A stretch of DNA of 64,000 nt from Streptomyces sp. CC0208 (lineage in GTDB: Bacteria > Actinomycetota > Actinomycetes > Streptomycetales > Streptomycetaceae). Location: assembly GCF_003443735.1 (NCBI RefSeq), contig NZ_CP031969.1:124001-188000 (forward strand). Direction: 5' to 3'. Position numbers and translations under genes: made by a program. Below, piece by piece: positions 8,378 to 17,385 of this stretch; within the stretch, counting starts at the first letter, position 1; each line of letters opens with the position of its first letter. The notes under the pieces are model-generated. The model saw only the letters and a program-made list of their open reading frames with translations, had not been told where the DNA came from and made no database searches.

Positions 8378-9178
8378 TCAGGCGGCGTCGATCAGAGCCA
8401 GGTCCATCGGTACGAGCGTGGTCGACGCCAGCAGGGCCCGGATCAGGTGGTCGTTGAGCGCGTTGCCCACCGGCTCGCCGAGCTCCTCGCGGGTCAGCCA
8501 GGGCACCCCGTCGCGGGACAGCCGGGTGCGCACGCCGTTGACCAGGTGCTCGACGCGCTTGTCCGTCCAGCCCGCGTGCGGCTGCGCGTCGGCGAGTTCG
8601 GCGGCGGTCTGCCGCCAGGTCAGCGGCTGTGGCCGGGGTTCGTGCAGCAGGTAGCGCCGGCCGAGGACGACGAGGGCGAGCTTCTCCTGTTCGGTGAGCG
8701 CCCACACCCGGGGCGGGCGGGTGACATCCTCGTGCCGGGGTGGCGGCCGGTCGCCCTCGGGACCGGTGACGAAGACCTCCAGCAGATGCTCGCGGCCGCG
8801 CGAACCGCCGACGAACAGCGGGGTGTAGCCGGTGTCGAGCGGCAGTGGCTCCTCGTCCCGGAACAGCAGCCGGCCCCCGGCACATCGGATCGGCAGCCGC
8901 CCGGAGTTGCTCACCCACCAGCGGCCGTTCCGGTGTGTGAGGGTGCCCTGGTGTCGACTGACCTGCGGGTCGTCCTCCCCGAGGCAGACATGCACCTCGG
9001 GACGGTTGCGGCCGAACAGGACCTCGCGGCCCTCCCCCGGCCCCAACGTCATACCGCCGGTCAGCGCGAGCGCGAAGACGGTGCCGGGCAGCGGTGCGGA
9101 CGCGCCCCGCGCGAGGCTCCCATGGGTGGCGGGCAACCGCCTGGCACCTGTGCTGTCGTGAGACATCGGCTCCGTCAT
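8378..9178 (-). CDS. FHA domain-containing protein
   Basis: 266-aa cytosolic phosphothreonine-recognition protein. The FHA core lies at about 45-110 (LFGRN, then SRHQG, then the NG-type loop in NSGRLP). The C-terminal 100 residues (LTWRQTAAELADAQPHAGW) resemble a winged-helix or dimerisation module seen in other Streptomyces FHA proteins. The ATG sits one base after the stop of the upstream Ser/Thr kinase, with GGAG inside that gene, so the two are translationally coupled. The likely job is to read phospho-Thr made by that kinase. Confidence 0.88.
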   Translation of the reverse strand: MTEPMSHDSTGARRLPATHGSLARGASAPLPGTVFALALTGGMTLGPGEGREVLFGRNRPEVHVCLGEDDPQVSRHQGTLTHRNGRWWVSNSGRLPIRCAGGRLLFRDEEPLPLDTGYTPLFVGGSRGREHLLEVFVTGPEGDRPPPRHEDVTRPPRVWALTEQEKLALVVLGRRYLLHEPRPQPLTWRQTAAELADAQPHAGWTDKRVEHLVNGVRTRLSRDGVPWLTREELGEPVGNALNDHLIRALLASTTLVPMDLALIDAA

Positions 9179-9179
9179 G

Positions 9180-11138
9180 TCACGTCTCCGCCAGTCGCTT
9201 CGCGATGTTCCGCACGACGTCGGCGGCGAACTCCGTCGCGTTGTCGCACAGTTGCCGGTCCGGCTGCGGCGCGTACACGGTCAGCTGGACCAGTTCGGTC
9301 GTGCGGCCGCCGACGGAGTCCGTGTACGTACGGTGCGGTGTCCGTACGGTGCAGCTGTCGTCCTCGGCCTCGTCCGCCACGTAATAGCTCCGCGTCCCGG
9401 CGACGTCCACCGCCGTTCCGTCGTCGGAGTCCAGCGAGTTGTCCTGGCTGAACTGGATCTCGACCTCGCGCTTGCCGTCGTCGCTGGACCAGTCGCAACT
9501 CCAGGAACCGAAGCCGCGGTCCCGGTTGTCCGCGTCGACGCCGGGAAGCCGTTTGAGCGCGGTGGCGTCGAGCAGGGTGCAGGTGTCCAGCCGGGCCAGG
9601 GAATTCGAGGCCGGCAAGGACGAACGCCTGGGCACCGGGCCGTAGGCCAGCACACCGACCACGTGGTCGGTGGCGGCGTCGGCCATCTGGCACGGGTCGG
9701 GCGCCACTTCGCCCAGTTGCTTCCCGATGACGCGGACCTGCTTGCCGTCGGCGGTCAGGACGGCCCGTTCGCAGACCCTGCCGTCCCGTTTGAGGGTCAC
9801 GATCGTGAGTCCGGCGGTGAGGTGGGTGGACTGGATGTCGTCGAAGTCGTCCCGGTCCGAGTCGAGGTTGACCTGGACGTCCGCGTTGTCGTCACCGCTG
9901 CTGTTGCGCACCAGGACGTCACAGCGGTCGAACTCCCCGTAGTACGGGTCGAGTACGGTGCCGCCGAAGCGGCTCAGCGAGGCGGCGTCGAGCAGACCGC
10001 AGGGGTCCGCCGTACGCTCGTCGCCGATGGCCCCGGCCGGTGCCGTGGCCGAGGGTTTCGCGTCACTCGCGCCCGTACGGCTGCCCTGGTCCCCCTCGTC
10101 CTTGGAGGCCGCCCACGGGCCGAAGAGGAGCAGTCCGGCCGTGGTCGTGCCCGCCGCGGCCAACGCCACCGCAGTGATCGCCAAACGGCGTCGGCGTAGG
10201 GGCTGTAGCCGCTGCGACACGAGGGGCGTGGAGCCCTGTGCGCGGCGCATGACTCGCCGCAGCACGAGTGTGGGGGACGTGAGGTCCCGCCTACGGCTGT
10301 CGTGCAACTGCTCCGCTATGTGCGGGGGCGGTGGTGCGGCGTGCGTCAGCAGCCTCTGCGCCCTGGCGGCGTCGGGCCGGCGCCGGGGCTCCACCTCCAG
10401 CAGGGCGGTGAGCGGCCCCTCCAGCGGGCCGGCCCGGTGTGCGGGCTCGATATGTCCCTCGACGGCCCGGGCCAGGTAGGCCGCGGGGTGTTCGACCTCG
10501 CCGTACGGCGACCGGCCCTCGACCGCCATGAACAGGGAAGCGCCGAGGGAGAACACGTCGGACTTCTCCCCCGCGGGCAGCCCCTTGGCCAACTCGGGGG
10601 CCAGATACCGGGGTTTGCCGCCCACACTGCCCGTCCCGCTGTGGGTGACGTCGCTCCACAGAGCCCGCGAGATGCCGAAGTCGGTCAGCCTCGCCACGCC
10701 TTCGTCGGTGACGAGGATGTTCTCCGGTGTCACATCGCCGTGCACCACACCCTCATGGTGGGACTTCGCCAGCGCGGCCGCGATCTGGCAGCCGATCGAC
10801 CCGGCTGCCTCGGGCGTGAGCGGACCGCTCTCCGTCAGGATCTGTGCGAGGCTGCGGGCGGGGACGTACTCCATGATGATCCAGCAGGTGGCGCCCTCGT
10901 CGACGAAGTCGAACACGCCCACGATGTTCGGGTGGTGCAGCCGCCCGGCGTTGCGCGCCTCGCCCATGAGCCGTCGCGCGGCCCGATCGTCGTCCAGGCG
11001 TGCGCACTTGACCGCGACCCGCCGTTCGAGCCGCTCGTCCCAGGCCAGCCAGACGACGCCCATCCCGCCTCTGCCGATGGACTCCTGCAAGAGGTACCGG
11101 TCGGCGATCTTGTCCCCGGCCTCCGGCGTCACCAGCAC
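9180..11138 (-). CDS. Membrane Ser/Thr protein kinase with non-canonical catalytic loop
   Basis: 652-aa Hanks-type kinase. Gly-loop GRGGMG (22-27), ATP lysine K44, C-helix E60 and DFG at 153-155 are present. The catalytic loop reads H133-G-D135-V-T-P-E-N140: HGD instead of HRD, and Thr instead of the usual Lys. One transmembrane helix (about 325-345, LAITAVALAAAGTTTAGLLL) leads to an extracellular part with two Cys-paired repeats (DPCGLLDA...FDRCDV and DTCTLLDA...SWSCDW) like DUF3558-type sensor domains. Start may be GTG 11138 or GTG 11132 (VTPEAGDK). It is coupled to the FHA gene and divergent from the 11354 gene. Confidence 0.88.
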   Translation of the reverse strand: MLVTPEAGDKIADRYLLQESIGRGGMGVVWLAWDERLERRVAVKCARLDDDRAARRLMGEARNAGRLHHPNIVGVFDFVDEGATCWIIMEYVPARSLAQILTESGPLTPEAAGSIGCQIAAALAKSHHEGVVHGDVTPENILVTDEGVARLTDFGISRALWSDVTHSGTGSVGGKPRYLAPELAKGLPAGEKSDVFSLGASLFMAVEGRSPYGEVEHPAAYLARAVEGHIEPAHRAGPLEGPLTALLEVEPRRRPDAARAQRLLTHAAPPPPHIAEQLHDSRRRDLTSPTLVLRRVMRRAQGSTPLVSQRLQPLRRRRLAITAVALAAAGTTTAGLLLFGPWAASKDEGDQGSRTGASDAKPSATAPAGAIGDERTADPCGLLDAASLSRFGGTVLDPYYGEFDRCDVLVRNSSGDDNADVQVNLDSDRDDFDDIQSTHLTAGLTIVTLKRDGRVCERAVLTADGKQVRVIGKQLGEVAPDPCQMADAATDHVVGVLAYGPVPRRSSLPASNSLARLDTCTLLDATALKRLPGVDADNRDRGFGSWSCDWSSDDGKREVEIQFSQDNSLDSDDGTAVDVAGTRSYYVADEAEDDSCTVRTPHRTYTDSVGGRTTELVQLTVYAPQPDRQLCDNATEFAADVVRNIAKRLAET

Positions 11139-11353
11139 CGCCCCGCCCCTCGCCCACCGCCAATGGTCCTGCCAGACGACGGATTGTACTCAGCGCGTAC
11201 CTGGCGGTGATCTCTTTCACGGGACTTCGCGCGGACCCGCCCACAACCCCCACAGCACGCCGGTTCACGGTCCGTCCCGGGACCCCTCCCGGGAACGAAG
11301 CCGCACCATGCGGGCACCGGACCTGTTCGTGACCGAGACCGGGGGAGATCAGA

Positions 11354-12778
11354 ATGAGCGACCCGACATACGCCCTGCCCACCACGCCAAGTTCCGCGCC
11401 CGACGAGGCCGGGACTTGCGACTCCACGGCCGTCGCCCTGGGCAACGCCTCGCTGCTCGGTGTCGGTTATCTGATGCTGCGGCGGCGCGGGCTCGCCCTC
11501 GCTGCCGTGGCCGGTGCCGCCGGGCTCGTCTCCGGACTCGTCACGACCGCCTCGCCGTCGTACGAGGTGGCCGTGCTCGTGTGGTGGGCGGCGGTGGTCG
11601 CCCACGGGTGGTTCCTGGCGCGCAGAGGCGGCGGCCGAAGCACCGTGCGCAGACAGCGCCTGGTCGCGCTTGGCATCACGCTGCCGGTGCTGCTGGCGGT
11701 GGGGCTGATGCGCTTCGACGCGTTCAGGATCGGCCGGAGCGTGACCGAGGCACGCGAAAGCGGCGACTGCGCACGGGTGTTGACCGCCCAGGACAGCGTG
11801 TGGTTCGGACACCGCCTCGCCGACGCTCCGCTCACCGCCCGCGGTGACGAGGCCGTAGCGGCGTGCTACCGGCTGCGGACGGCCGGGGCAGAGCTGAGCA
11901 CGGCGCTGACCGGGGACACCGAGGCCCTGGCGGACGGCTTCGGCACCCTCGCTTCCGTACTGGCCGAGGACGGCAACGGGAAGACGGTCGAAGCGACCTT
12001 GAACGGGTTCCTCGGCAGGCTGCCCGCCAAGGACCCCTGCGACACCGCCGCCGTCACCGACTGGCTCCGCGACCGAGGGCGGAGCCACGACGTACTGGAC
12101 CGGGCCGCCGACACGGCCGCGCTGACCGCGCCCGCGGCACTCGTCGGATGCGGTGACGACCTCCTGGCGGACGAAAGTTGGGAGGAGGCGCGCACGTACT
12201 ACGAGCGGCTGCTCGACCGGTATCCCGGCAGCGGCCTCGCGGACCGGGCCCGGAAGGGAGCCAGGAGGGCCACCCTGAGCATCGAGTTGGCGAACGTCAG
12301 CAACCTGCTCTCCGGAGAGAGCGGCACACAACCCGAGTACTGCACCAACCCGGCGAAGTACAGCGGCGCCAAGCCCATGGGCAAGGGCACCAACCCCGCG
12401 CTGTTCTACGCCTCCGACGAGGCCGGCAGCGCGTCCGGCTACCCGAAGCAGTTCCCCCGCTCCTGGAAGGCGGACGATGCCGCCGACGCGGTGCTGGTGG
12501 TCTGCATGGGCGAGGACACCTTCGGGGATTCCGTCGAGACCTGCCCCTACCGGAGCGAGTCGTCCGGCGCCGTCGGGTACGTGAGCTTCCACAGGATCAA
12601 GATCCCGGTGAAGGTCTACGAGCTGCGCACCGGCAGGCTGGTCGCCCACCGCGAGATCCAGATCAGCGGTACGAGCTGCCCCCCGACCATCTTCACCGCG
12701 GAGAGCACGGTCTCGATGTACGTCGATCCGTCCACGTCCGATGTGCGGTCCGCCTTCCGCCCGCTGGTCGTCCGGTGA
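11354..12778 (+). CDS. Membrane protein of unknown function, kinase-linked (474 aa)
   Basis: ATG follows GGGGGAGAT. Three N-terminal hydrophobic segments (about 28-125) precede an extracytoplasmic part that looks alpha-helical and TPR-like (SWEEARTYYERLLDRYPGSGLADRARKGA, quoted only as a landmark near 275-305 and split over several helices) and a Cys-containing beta-rich C-terminal domain (about 320-474). Its stop overlaps the GTG of the next kinase (GTGA), so the pair forms one operon. No named family is recognised; a sensor or partner role for the kinase is inference. Confidence 0.7.
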   Translation: MSDPTYALPTTPSSAPDEAGTCDSTAVALGNASLLGVGYLMLRRRGLALAAVAGAAGLVSGLVTTASPSYEVAVLVWWAAVVAHGWFLARRGGGRSTVRRQRLVALGITLPVLLAVGLMRFDAFRIGRSVTEARESGDCARVLTAQDSVWFGHRLADAPLTARGDEAVAACYRLRTAGAELSTALTGDTEALADGFGTLASVLAEDGNGKTVEATLNGFLGRLPAKDPCDTAAVTDWLRDRGRSHDVLDRAADTAALTAPAALVGCGDDLLADESWEEARTYYERLLDRYPGSGLADRARKGARRATLSIELANVSNLLSGESGTQPEYCTNPAKYSGAKPMGKGTNPALFYASDEAGSASGYPKQFPRSWKADDAADAVLVVCMGEDTFGDSVETCPYRSESSGAVGYVSFHRIKIPVKVYELRTGRLVAHREIQISGTSCPPTIFTAESTVSMYVDPSTSDVRSAFRPLVVR

Positions 12779-14652
12779 GCGGCGGCGCGGACCGTGGCTT
12801 CGGCGGGGTCGTCGCCGGGCGGTACCGGCTCCAGGAGCGGCTGGGTTCCGGCGGTGGCGGACACGTGTGGCTGGCCGAGGACGAGCACCTCCAGGTCCGG
12901 GTCGCGATCAAGGAGATCGCCGTTCCGTACGAGTCGGACGGACCCGGCGACGACCCCCTCCACCGCGGGCGCAGGGAGGCGCTGAAGGCGGCGCAGCTGC
13001 GCGAGCACCCGAACGTGATCACGGTGTACGACGTGGTGGAGGACGACGAGCGCCCGTGGATCGTGATGGAGTACCTGCCCGGCACCCGGGATCTGAGGGC
13101 CGTGGTGGAGGACCGCGGGCCCCTGCCGAGCGAGGAGGTGGCCGCGATCGGGGCGGCCACCCTCGACGCGCTGTCCGCCGGGCACCGGCTCGGCATCATC
13201 CACCGGGACGTGAAACCCTCCAACGTCCTGTTGGCGCCAGACCCGTCCGGTGCCGCCGATCGACGGGTCCTGCTCACGGACTACGGCATCTCGCTGTGGC
13301 CCCGGGAGACGCGGGTCACCCGGAGCGGCATGGTGGTGGGCACCCCGGGCTACCTGGCGCCGGAACGACTGTCCGGCGGCGAAGCGACGGAAGCGACCGA
13401 CCTGTTCTCGATCGGTGCCACTCTCTACTTCGCCGTCGAAGGCGCCTCCCCCTTCGAGCGGGACACGCTCGACGCCTCCCTCATGGCGGCGCTGACCGCG
13501 GAACCCGCCGTACCGCAGCGGGCGAGCGACCCGCTGAGCCGCGTGATCATGGGACTGCTGGCCAAGGATCCGGCGGAGCGTATGCGGGTGCAGCGAGCGC
13601 GTGAGCTACTCGCGGAGGCCGGGGGAACCGGGGGAACGGGGGGAACCGGGGGAACCGGGATCCCTCGTACGCCGCTGCCCGTGCTTGCCGGAACCGCCGG
13701 GGAGAGGGCCGATTCCGCCGCTGATTCCGCCGCCGCGACCAGCTCCGGGAGCGTGTCGGGGAGCGCCTCGGGCGCCGCTGGTCGGATGCCCGGCCGGCGA
13801 ACGTCCGTGCTGCTGACGCTCGTTGCCGTGCTGGTGGGGACCGGCGGATTCGCGCTCGGCGCCGCCACGTACCCGGCGGAGAGGGTCGGGGTGAAGAGGC
13901 CGGCGGTCGGCACGAAGGTGGCCGCGAGCCCTTCCCCGACCGTGACCCGAAACGCGTACCCGTACGGCCGGCAGGCGGGGCTGCGCGAGGAACTCACACC
14001 GGGACAGTGCGTCGACGCCGACTGGAAGGAGGGGAAGTTCAAGGGGCTGCCCAAGGTGAAGCTCGTCGACTGCTACGACGACAATCCCGACGGCCAGGTC
14101 ATCACGACCGTCACAGCCGACGGCGCGCGGGCGGCGCGCGACGAGTGCTCCCGGCGCACGGCCAAGCTGCGGACGACGATGGCCGACCCGGTGCTGTACG
14201 TCCTCGCGCCCGGGGCCGGGCAGAGCGAACCGCCGCCCTCGGCCTGCCTGCTCTTCGTGAAGAACGCCACCGCAGGCGGCCCGCTCGGCAACTTCCGCAA
14301 GTTCGGCAACGAGGTGTACGTCACGCAGCTGGGCCCGGGTGACTGCATCGACACGCGGAAAAACAAGGACGACACGTACACCAAGACTCTGGTGAACTGC
14401 GGCGGACCGCACGACCAGCAGATGGTGGGCTGGACCCGGGCCTCGGGCGCCGGCTCGGCGGACAGTGTCGACGCGGGAGACCTCTGCGACGAGAAATACG
14501 GCGTCAACTGGGCCCGTGGCCAGGGACACGAGATGTGGGGCTGGTACTCCTCGGACGAGGAGTGGGACGCCGGGTTCCGGTGGGTGCTGTGCGGCGTGGG
14601 CCGGGGGGACGGGAAGAAACTCGCCGGAGGAACGCTGAAGTCGGCGTACTGA
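12775..14652 (+). CDS. Membrane Ser/Thr protein kinase (625 aa), DYG variant
   Basis: Hanks-type kinase with an intact HRDVKPSN catalytic loop and activation segment GTPGYLAPE, but DYG in place of DFG (LTDYGIS) and a Gly-loop GSGGGGHVW. A low-complexity linker (GGT repeats, about 283-295) is followed by one transmembrane helix (VLLTLVAVLVGTGGFALG, about 342-360) and an extracellular C-terminal domain with several Cys residues (PGQCVDA, LGPGDCIDT, GDLCDEKYG), typical of Streptomyces sensor kinases. Start is fixed at GTG 12775 by the 4-nt overlap with the upstream gene; the frame upstream of this is only a shadow. Confidence 0.88.
   Translation: MSGGADRGFGGVVAGRYRLQERLGSGGGGHVWLAEDEHLQVRVAIKEIAVPYESDGPGDDPLHRGRREALKAAQLREHPNVITVYDVVEDDERPWIVMEYLPGTRDLRAVVEDRGPLPSEEVAAIGAATLDALSAGHRLGIIHRDVKPSNVLLAPDPSGAADRRVLLTDYGISLWPRETRVTRSGMVVGTPGYLAPERLSGGEATEATDLFSIGATLYFAVEGASPFERDTLDASLMAALTAEPAVPQRASDPLSRVIMGLLAKDPAERMRVQRARELLAEAGGTGGTGGTGGTGIPRTPLPVLAGTAGERADSAADSAAATSSGSVSGSASGAAGRMPGRRTSVLLTLVAVLVGTGGFALGAATYPAERVGVKRPAVGTKVAASPSPTVTRNAYPYGRQAGLREELTPGQCVDADWKEGKFKGLPKVKLVDCYDDNPDGQVITTVTADGARAARDECSRRTAKLRTTMADPVLYVLAPGAGQSEPPPSACLLFVKNATAGGPLGNFRKFGNEVYVTQLGPGDCIDTRKNKDDTYTKTLVNCGGPHDQQMVGWTRASGAGSADSVDAGDLCDEKYGVNWARGQGHEMWGWYSSDEEWDAGFRWVLCGVGRGDGKKLAGGTLKSAY
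13621..13656 (+). repeat. 9-bp tandem repeat (GGGGGAACC x4) inside kinase gene
   Basis: Four abutting 9-bp units, three identical and one with a single change, encode the Gly-Gly-Thr linker between kinase domain and transmembrane helix. Unit length divisible by three means copy-number change alters linker length without a frameshift. Confidence 0.85.
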
Positions 14653-14697
14653 CTACCCGCGCGATCACCGGCGCCATCGATGCCGCTCGACGGCAGA

Positions 14698-14728
14698 CGG
14701 GGGCCGGGACTCTTCCAACCGGCCCCCG
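14698..14728 (+). terminator. Hairpin terminator after kinase operon
   Basis: CGGGGGCCGG and CCGGCCCCCG form a perfect 10-bp stem with an 11-nt loop, 46 nt after the kinase stop codon. Confidence 0.75.
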
Positions 14729-15223
14729 CCCGCTCGAGGTTGCTCCCCGGAACCCGCCGGAGCCCGACGAATACGTACCGTCCGTGCCGGGCTGCCGCGA
14801 GGACCGCGACGCCGTTGGAGGAGGACTCCACCGTCGTAGCCGTCGTCTCGGTGTTCGTCCTGTACTGGTCAGGGCCAGCGTCCTCCCGCCCTGTCCGGAG
14901 GATGGCGCCCGGCGGTCGTGCCGGCGGACCGGGCCGCTCAGCTGCGCGACTGACTCGCGAATGCGGAAGCCGAAGGGGCCCGCCAGACGGCGGCCGCAGC
15001 GGCGGGCCGTTGCACGGCGCGTGGCAGGGCCTTGCCACCGTCGGTGCGCGGGCGGGAGGCATACCAGTGCCACCTTCGGCGGCCGAACACGTCGGAGAGG
15101 CGCCGAAGCGGATCGCAGCCGAGGTGGCGCTGCAGCGCACTCGATACACGCTGCACACACGTGTTCTGCCTCACTATCGAGGCCGCTGGGCAACCCTTCC
15201 GGAGCAAAAATCTTCTCCTTGGG
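14729..15223. other. Gene-free interval between kinase operon and deacetylase
   Basis: No start-plus-RBS combination with protein-like composition was found on either strand. It contains AT-richer sequence just before 15224 (GCAAAAATCTTCTCC), probably promoter/leader of the deacetylase gene. Confidence 0.45.
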
Positions 15224-16000
15224 GTGAAGATCCTGAAGAGACGGCCTCGCCTACTCATACTCCTGACCCTTGCCGTGGTGGCGGCCGTGACGGTGACCGT
15301 CGCCATGGCCATTCAGGCGAACAAGTTGGAAACGCTCTCCCCGCGCGAGGAACGTGACCGGGCCGCGTCCGGAGCGGTCGTACCGTCGGGGCAGGTGGAC
15401 TGCCGGAAGGTCAAGTGCATCGCGCTCACCTTCGACGGCAACCCGGGCGAACCCACCGACCGCCTGATGGACCTCCTGAAGGAGTACAAGGCGCCGTCGA
15501 CGTTCTTCCTCGAGGGCCGGCGCATCCACAAGTTCCCGGAGGTGGTGCGGCGGATCGCCACGGACGGCCACGAGATCGGGGACCACACCTGGACGCACGC
15601 GGTGCTGACCGATGTCTCTGACGCTCAGATCCGCGACGAGCTGCATCGCACGGCACGGGCCATCTCCAGCATCACCGGCAGTGAGCCGACGCTGATGCGC
15701 CCGCCCCAGGGCCGCACCGACGACCGCGTCTCCAAGGTCTCGAAAGAACTGGGGATGGCGCAGGTGCTGTGGACGGTGACCGCGAAGGACTACGAGACGG
15801 ACGATACCGCGCTGATCACCAAGCGCGTGCTCGCAGGCGCCGACCGCGACGGGATCATCCTGCTCCACCCGCTGCACAAAGGCACCGTGCCGGCCATGCC
15901 TTCCATCCTGAAGGCGCTCAGCAAGCAGGGCTACACCTTCGTGACCGTCTCCCAGCTGCTCGCTCCGGCCAAGGCCGAGCCCGGCAAGATCTACAAGTGA
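15224..16000 (+). CDS. Membrane-anchored polysaccharide deacetylase (NodB/CE4 family)
   Basis: 258-aa cell-envelope carbohydrate esterase. N-terminal signal anchor (RPRLLILLTLAVVAAVTVTV) then NodB domain. Motif 1 is TFDGNPG (canonical TFDDGP: the first Asp is kept, the second, metal-binding Asp is Gly), motif 2 DHTWTH, motif 3 RPPQGR, and motif 5 LLHPL near the end. Motif 4 is weak (LWTVTAKDY). The GTG at 15224 gives the clean signal anchor; its ribosome-binding site is poor, and the upstream frame is not protein-like. It probably acts on peptidoglycan or surface glycans; loss of one metal ligand may change activity. Confidence 0.85.
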   Translation: MKILKRRPRLLILLTLAVVAAVTVTVAMAIQANKLETLSPREERDRAASGAVVPSGQVDCRKVKCIALTFDGNPGEPTDRLMDLLKEYKAPSTFFLEGRRIHKFPEVVRRIATDGHEIGDHTWTHAVLTDVSDAQIRDELHRTARAISSITGSEPTLMRPPQGRTDDRVSKVSKELGMAQVLWTVTAKDYETDDTALITKRVLAGADRDGIILLHPLHKGTVPAMPSILKALSKQGYTFVTVSQLLAPAKAEPGKIYK

Positions 16001-16007
16001 CAGACGA

Positions 16008-16124
16008 CGCGCGAAGCGTCCGGCGCCCGTTCTTCACCTCGGCCAAGCCGCGCTCGTTCGCGGCGCCTTCACGGGCCACGAGCTTGTTCGCCTCCTTCTG
16101 CGCGGCGTGGTCAGCCGTCAGCCG
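16008..16124 (-). mobile_element. Short transposase C-terminal fragment
   Basis: Minus-strand reading gives ADHAAQKEANKLVAREG and ANERGLAEVKNGRRTL, matching the pattern EANRLLARxRAxNERGFADLKNWRVL found at the C-terminus of IS5-type transposases. About 40 residues only; the conserved KNW is KNG. The rest of 16001-16480 contains short Asp-rich repeats (GACCGA units near 16200-16225) and no supported gene. Confidence 0.4.
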
Positions 16125-16480
16125 TCTGCCGCGGGCGGCGCGGCACACGGTGACGATCACCGGGTTGGCCGCGCCGGGCGGCCAAGACCCAGGCCCAGCC
16201 CCAGACCGAGACCGAGACCGAGACCAGATTGGCGCGCTCTCGTCGGTGAAAGCGAGGACGTGGACCGAGAAGAGCGACGAGGCCGCACGCGACAGCGTCA
16301 GTGTCCCGGTGCCGTACCACCAGTTCGGCATCGGCGACGAGGACGGAGCGACCGACCCCGACCCCGACCCTGAGTGCGGGCACCACGGACTGGTCCGGGT
16401 CGCCGGGAAGGCCGGGAAGAACGCCGCCTTCAGACGGCTCACCCTCGAGGCACGCACGGCCCCGCTGACCGCTCAGTCGG

Positions 16481-16912
16481 TCAGTCCGTCAGTGGTGCGC
16501 AGTGCACGTTGTTCGCTCCGCCGCTCTGGCCGGAGATCCGTCCCCAGTAGCTCACGCAGTGCCCCGGGTGGCCGATGTACACGGGACCGGCGTAGGTCCT
16601 GTAGAGACCGTCATCGAACTCGGGGTCTACATCTTGAGCGTCCGTGAGCGCTGCAAGCATGGACACGGCGGCGCCGGAACGGGCACGCACGGTGACCACG
16701 CAGTCCTGTCCCGTGGACGGGTTGTACGTCAGGTAGACCGTGCCCGCCGTACCGACCGGTGCCGAGTCGACCACCGTGTAGCCCGCCCCGCAGACACCGT
16801 TGTACTTCGCCAGGGGTGTCGCCGCACCCGCCTGCGGTGCGACGGTCCCCATGACGCCGACCACGGCGGCTGTGACCGCTCCGACCGCTGCGGCACGCTG
16901 AATGATGTTCAT
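16481..16912 (-). CDS. Secreted spore-associated protein A (SapA)-like protein
   Basis: 143-aa exported protein: signal peptide MNIIQRAAAVGAVTAAVVG, cleavage near AGAAT. The mature part (LAKYNGVCGAGYTVVDSAP, GTVYLTYNPSTGQDCVVTVR, YAGPVYIGHPGHCVSYWG) matches what I remember of Streptomyces spore-associated protein A, with four Cys likely in two disulfides. Start at 16912 is chosen for the signal peptide and a GGGGGA ribosome-binding site; the longer frame is not signal-like. Function in that family is not established beyond spore-surface association. Confidence 0.7.
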   Translation of the reverse strand: MNIIQRAAAVGAVTAAVVGVMGTVAPQAGAATPLAKYNGVCGAGYTVVDSAPVGTAGTVYLTYNPSTGQDCVVTVRARSGAAVSMLAALTDAQDVDPEFDDGLYRTYAGPVYIGHPGHCVSYWGRISGQSGGANNVHCAPLTD

Positions 16913-17385
16913 GTGGATCCCCCGTTTCGTCGACAGCTCCAACAGCTTGTCGACCTCGAAGGGATTGACCGTCGTCACCCGACCAGCGTTGTAGGCCACC
17001 GCCATCGGTTACGGAACCCGGACACGGAGTGAACGGGTCCGTGGCTGCGAGAAATACCAACTGCCCTTTCAGCGGCCGGCGTCCGGGCTCCTGCACGCCA
17101 GGGACGACGGGACGGTTCCGCGTACGCGGCAGCCCCGACTGGCGGTTCCCGCAGGCACAGCGGGTGGCGTTCGGAGACCGGCCGGACAACTTCCACTGAG
17201 AACTGGACTCTGACGGAAATTCATCATGGCAGGTACATGGCGAACAGTGATGGCAGGGCATACCATCGCAACGCCCCGGAGGGGCGGTCGACGGTGCGTC
17301 CGGCCCCCACCGGACACCCCATGCCGCTCCTTCGCGTACCCGGCCCCGCCGGGGCCGGATTCCCCCCACGGATGAAGGAGCAGCA
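16913..17385. promoter_or_regulatory. Divergent promoter region of SapA-like and snapalysin genes
   Basis: 473 bp without a supported gene between two divergent secreted-protein genes. Includes a GCCCCGGAGGGGCGG inverted repeat near 17273-17287. No LysR-type activator gene (SnpR) is present, although snapalysin genes often have one adjacent. Confidence 0.35.
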
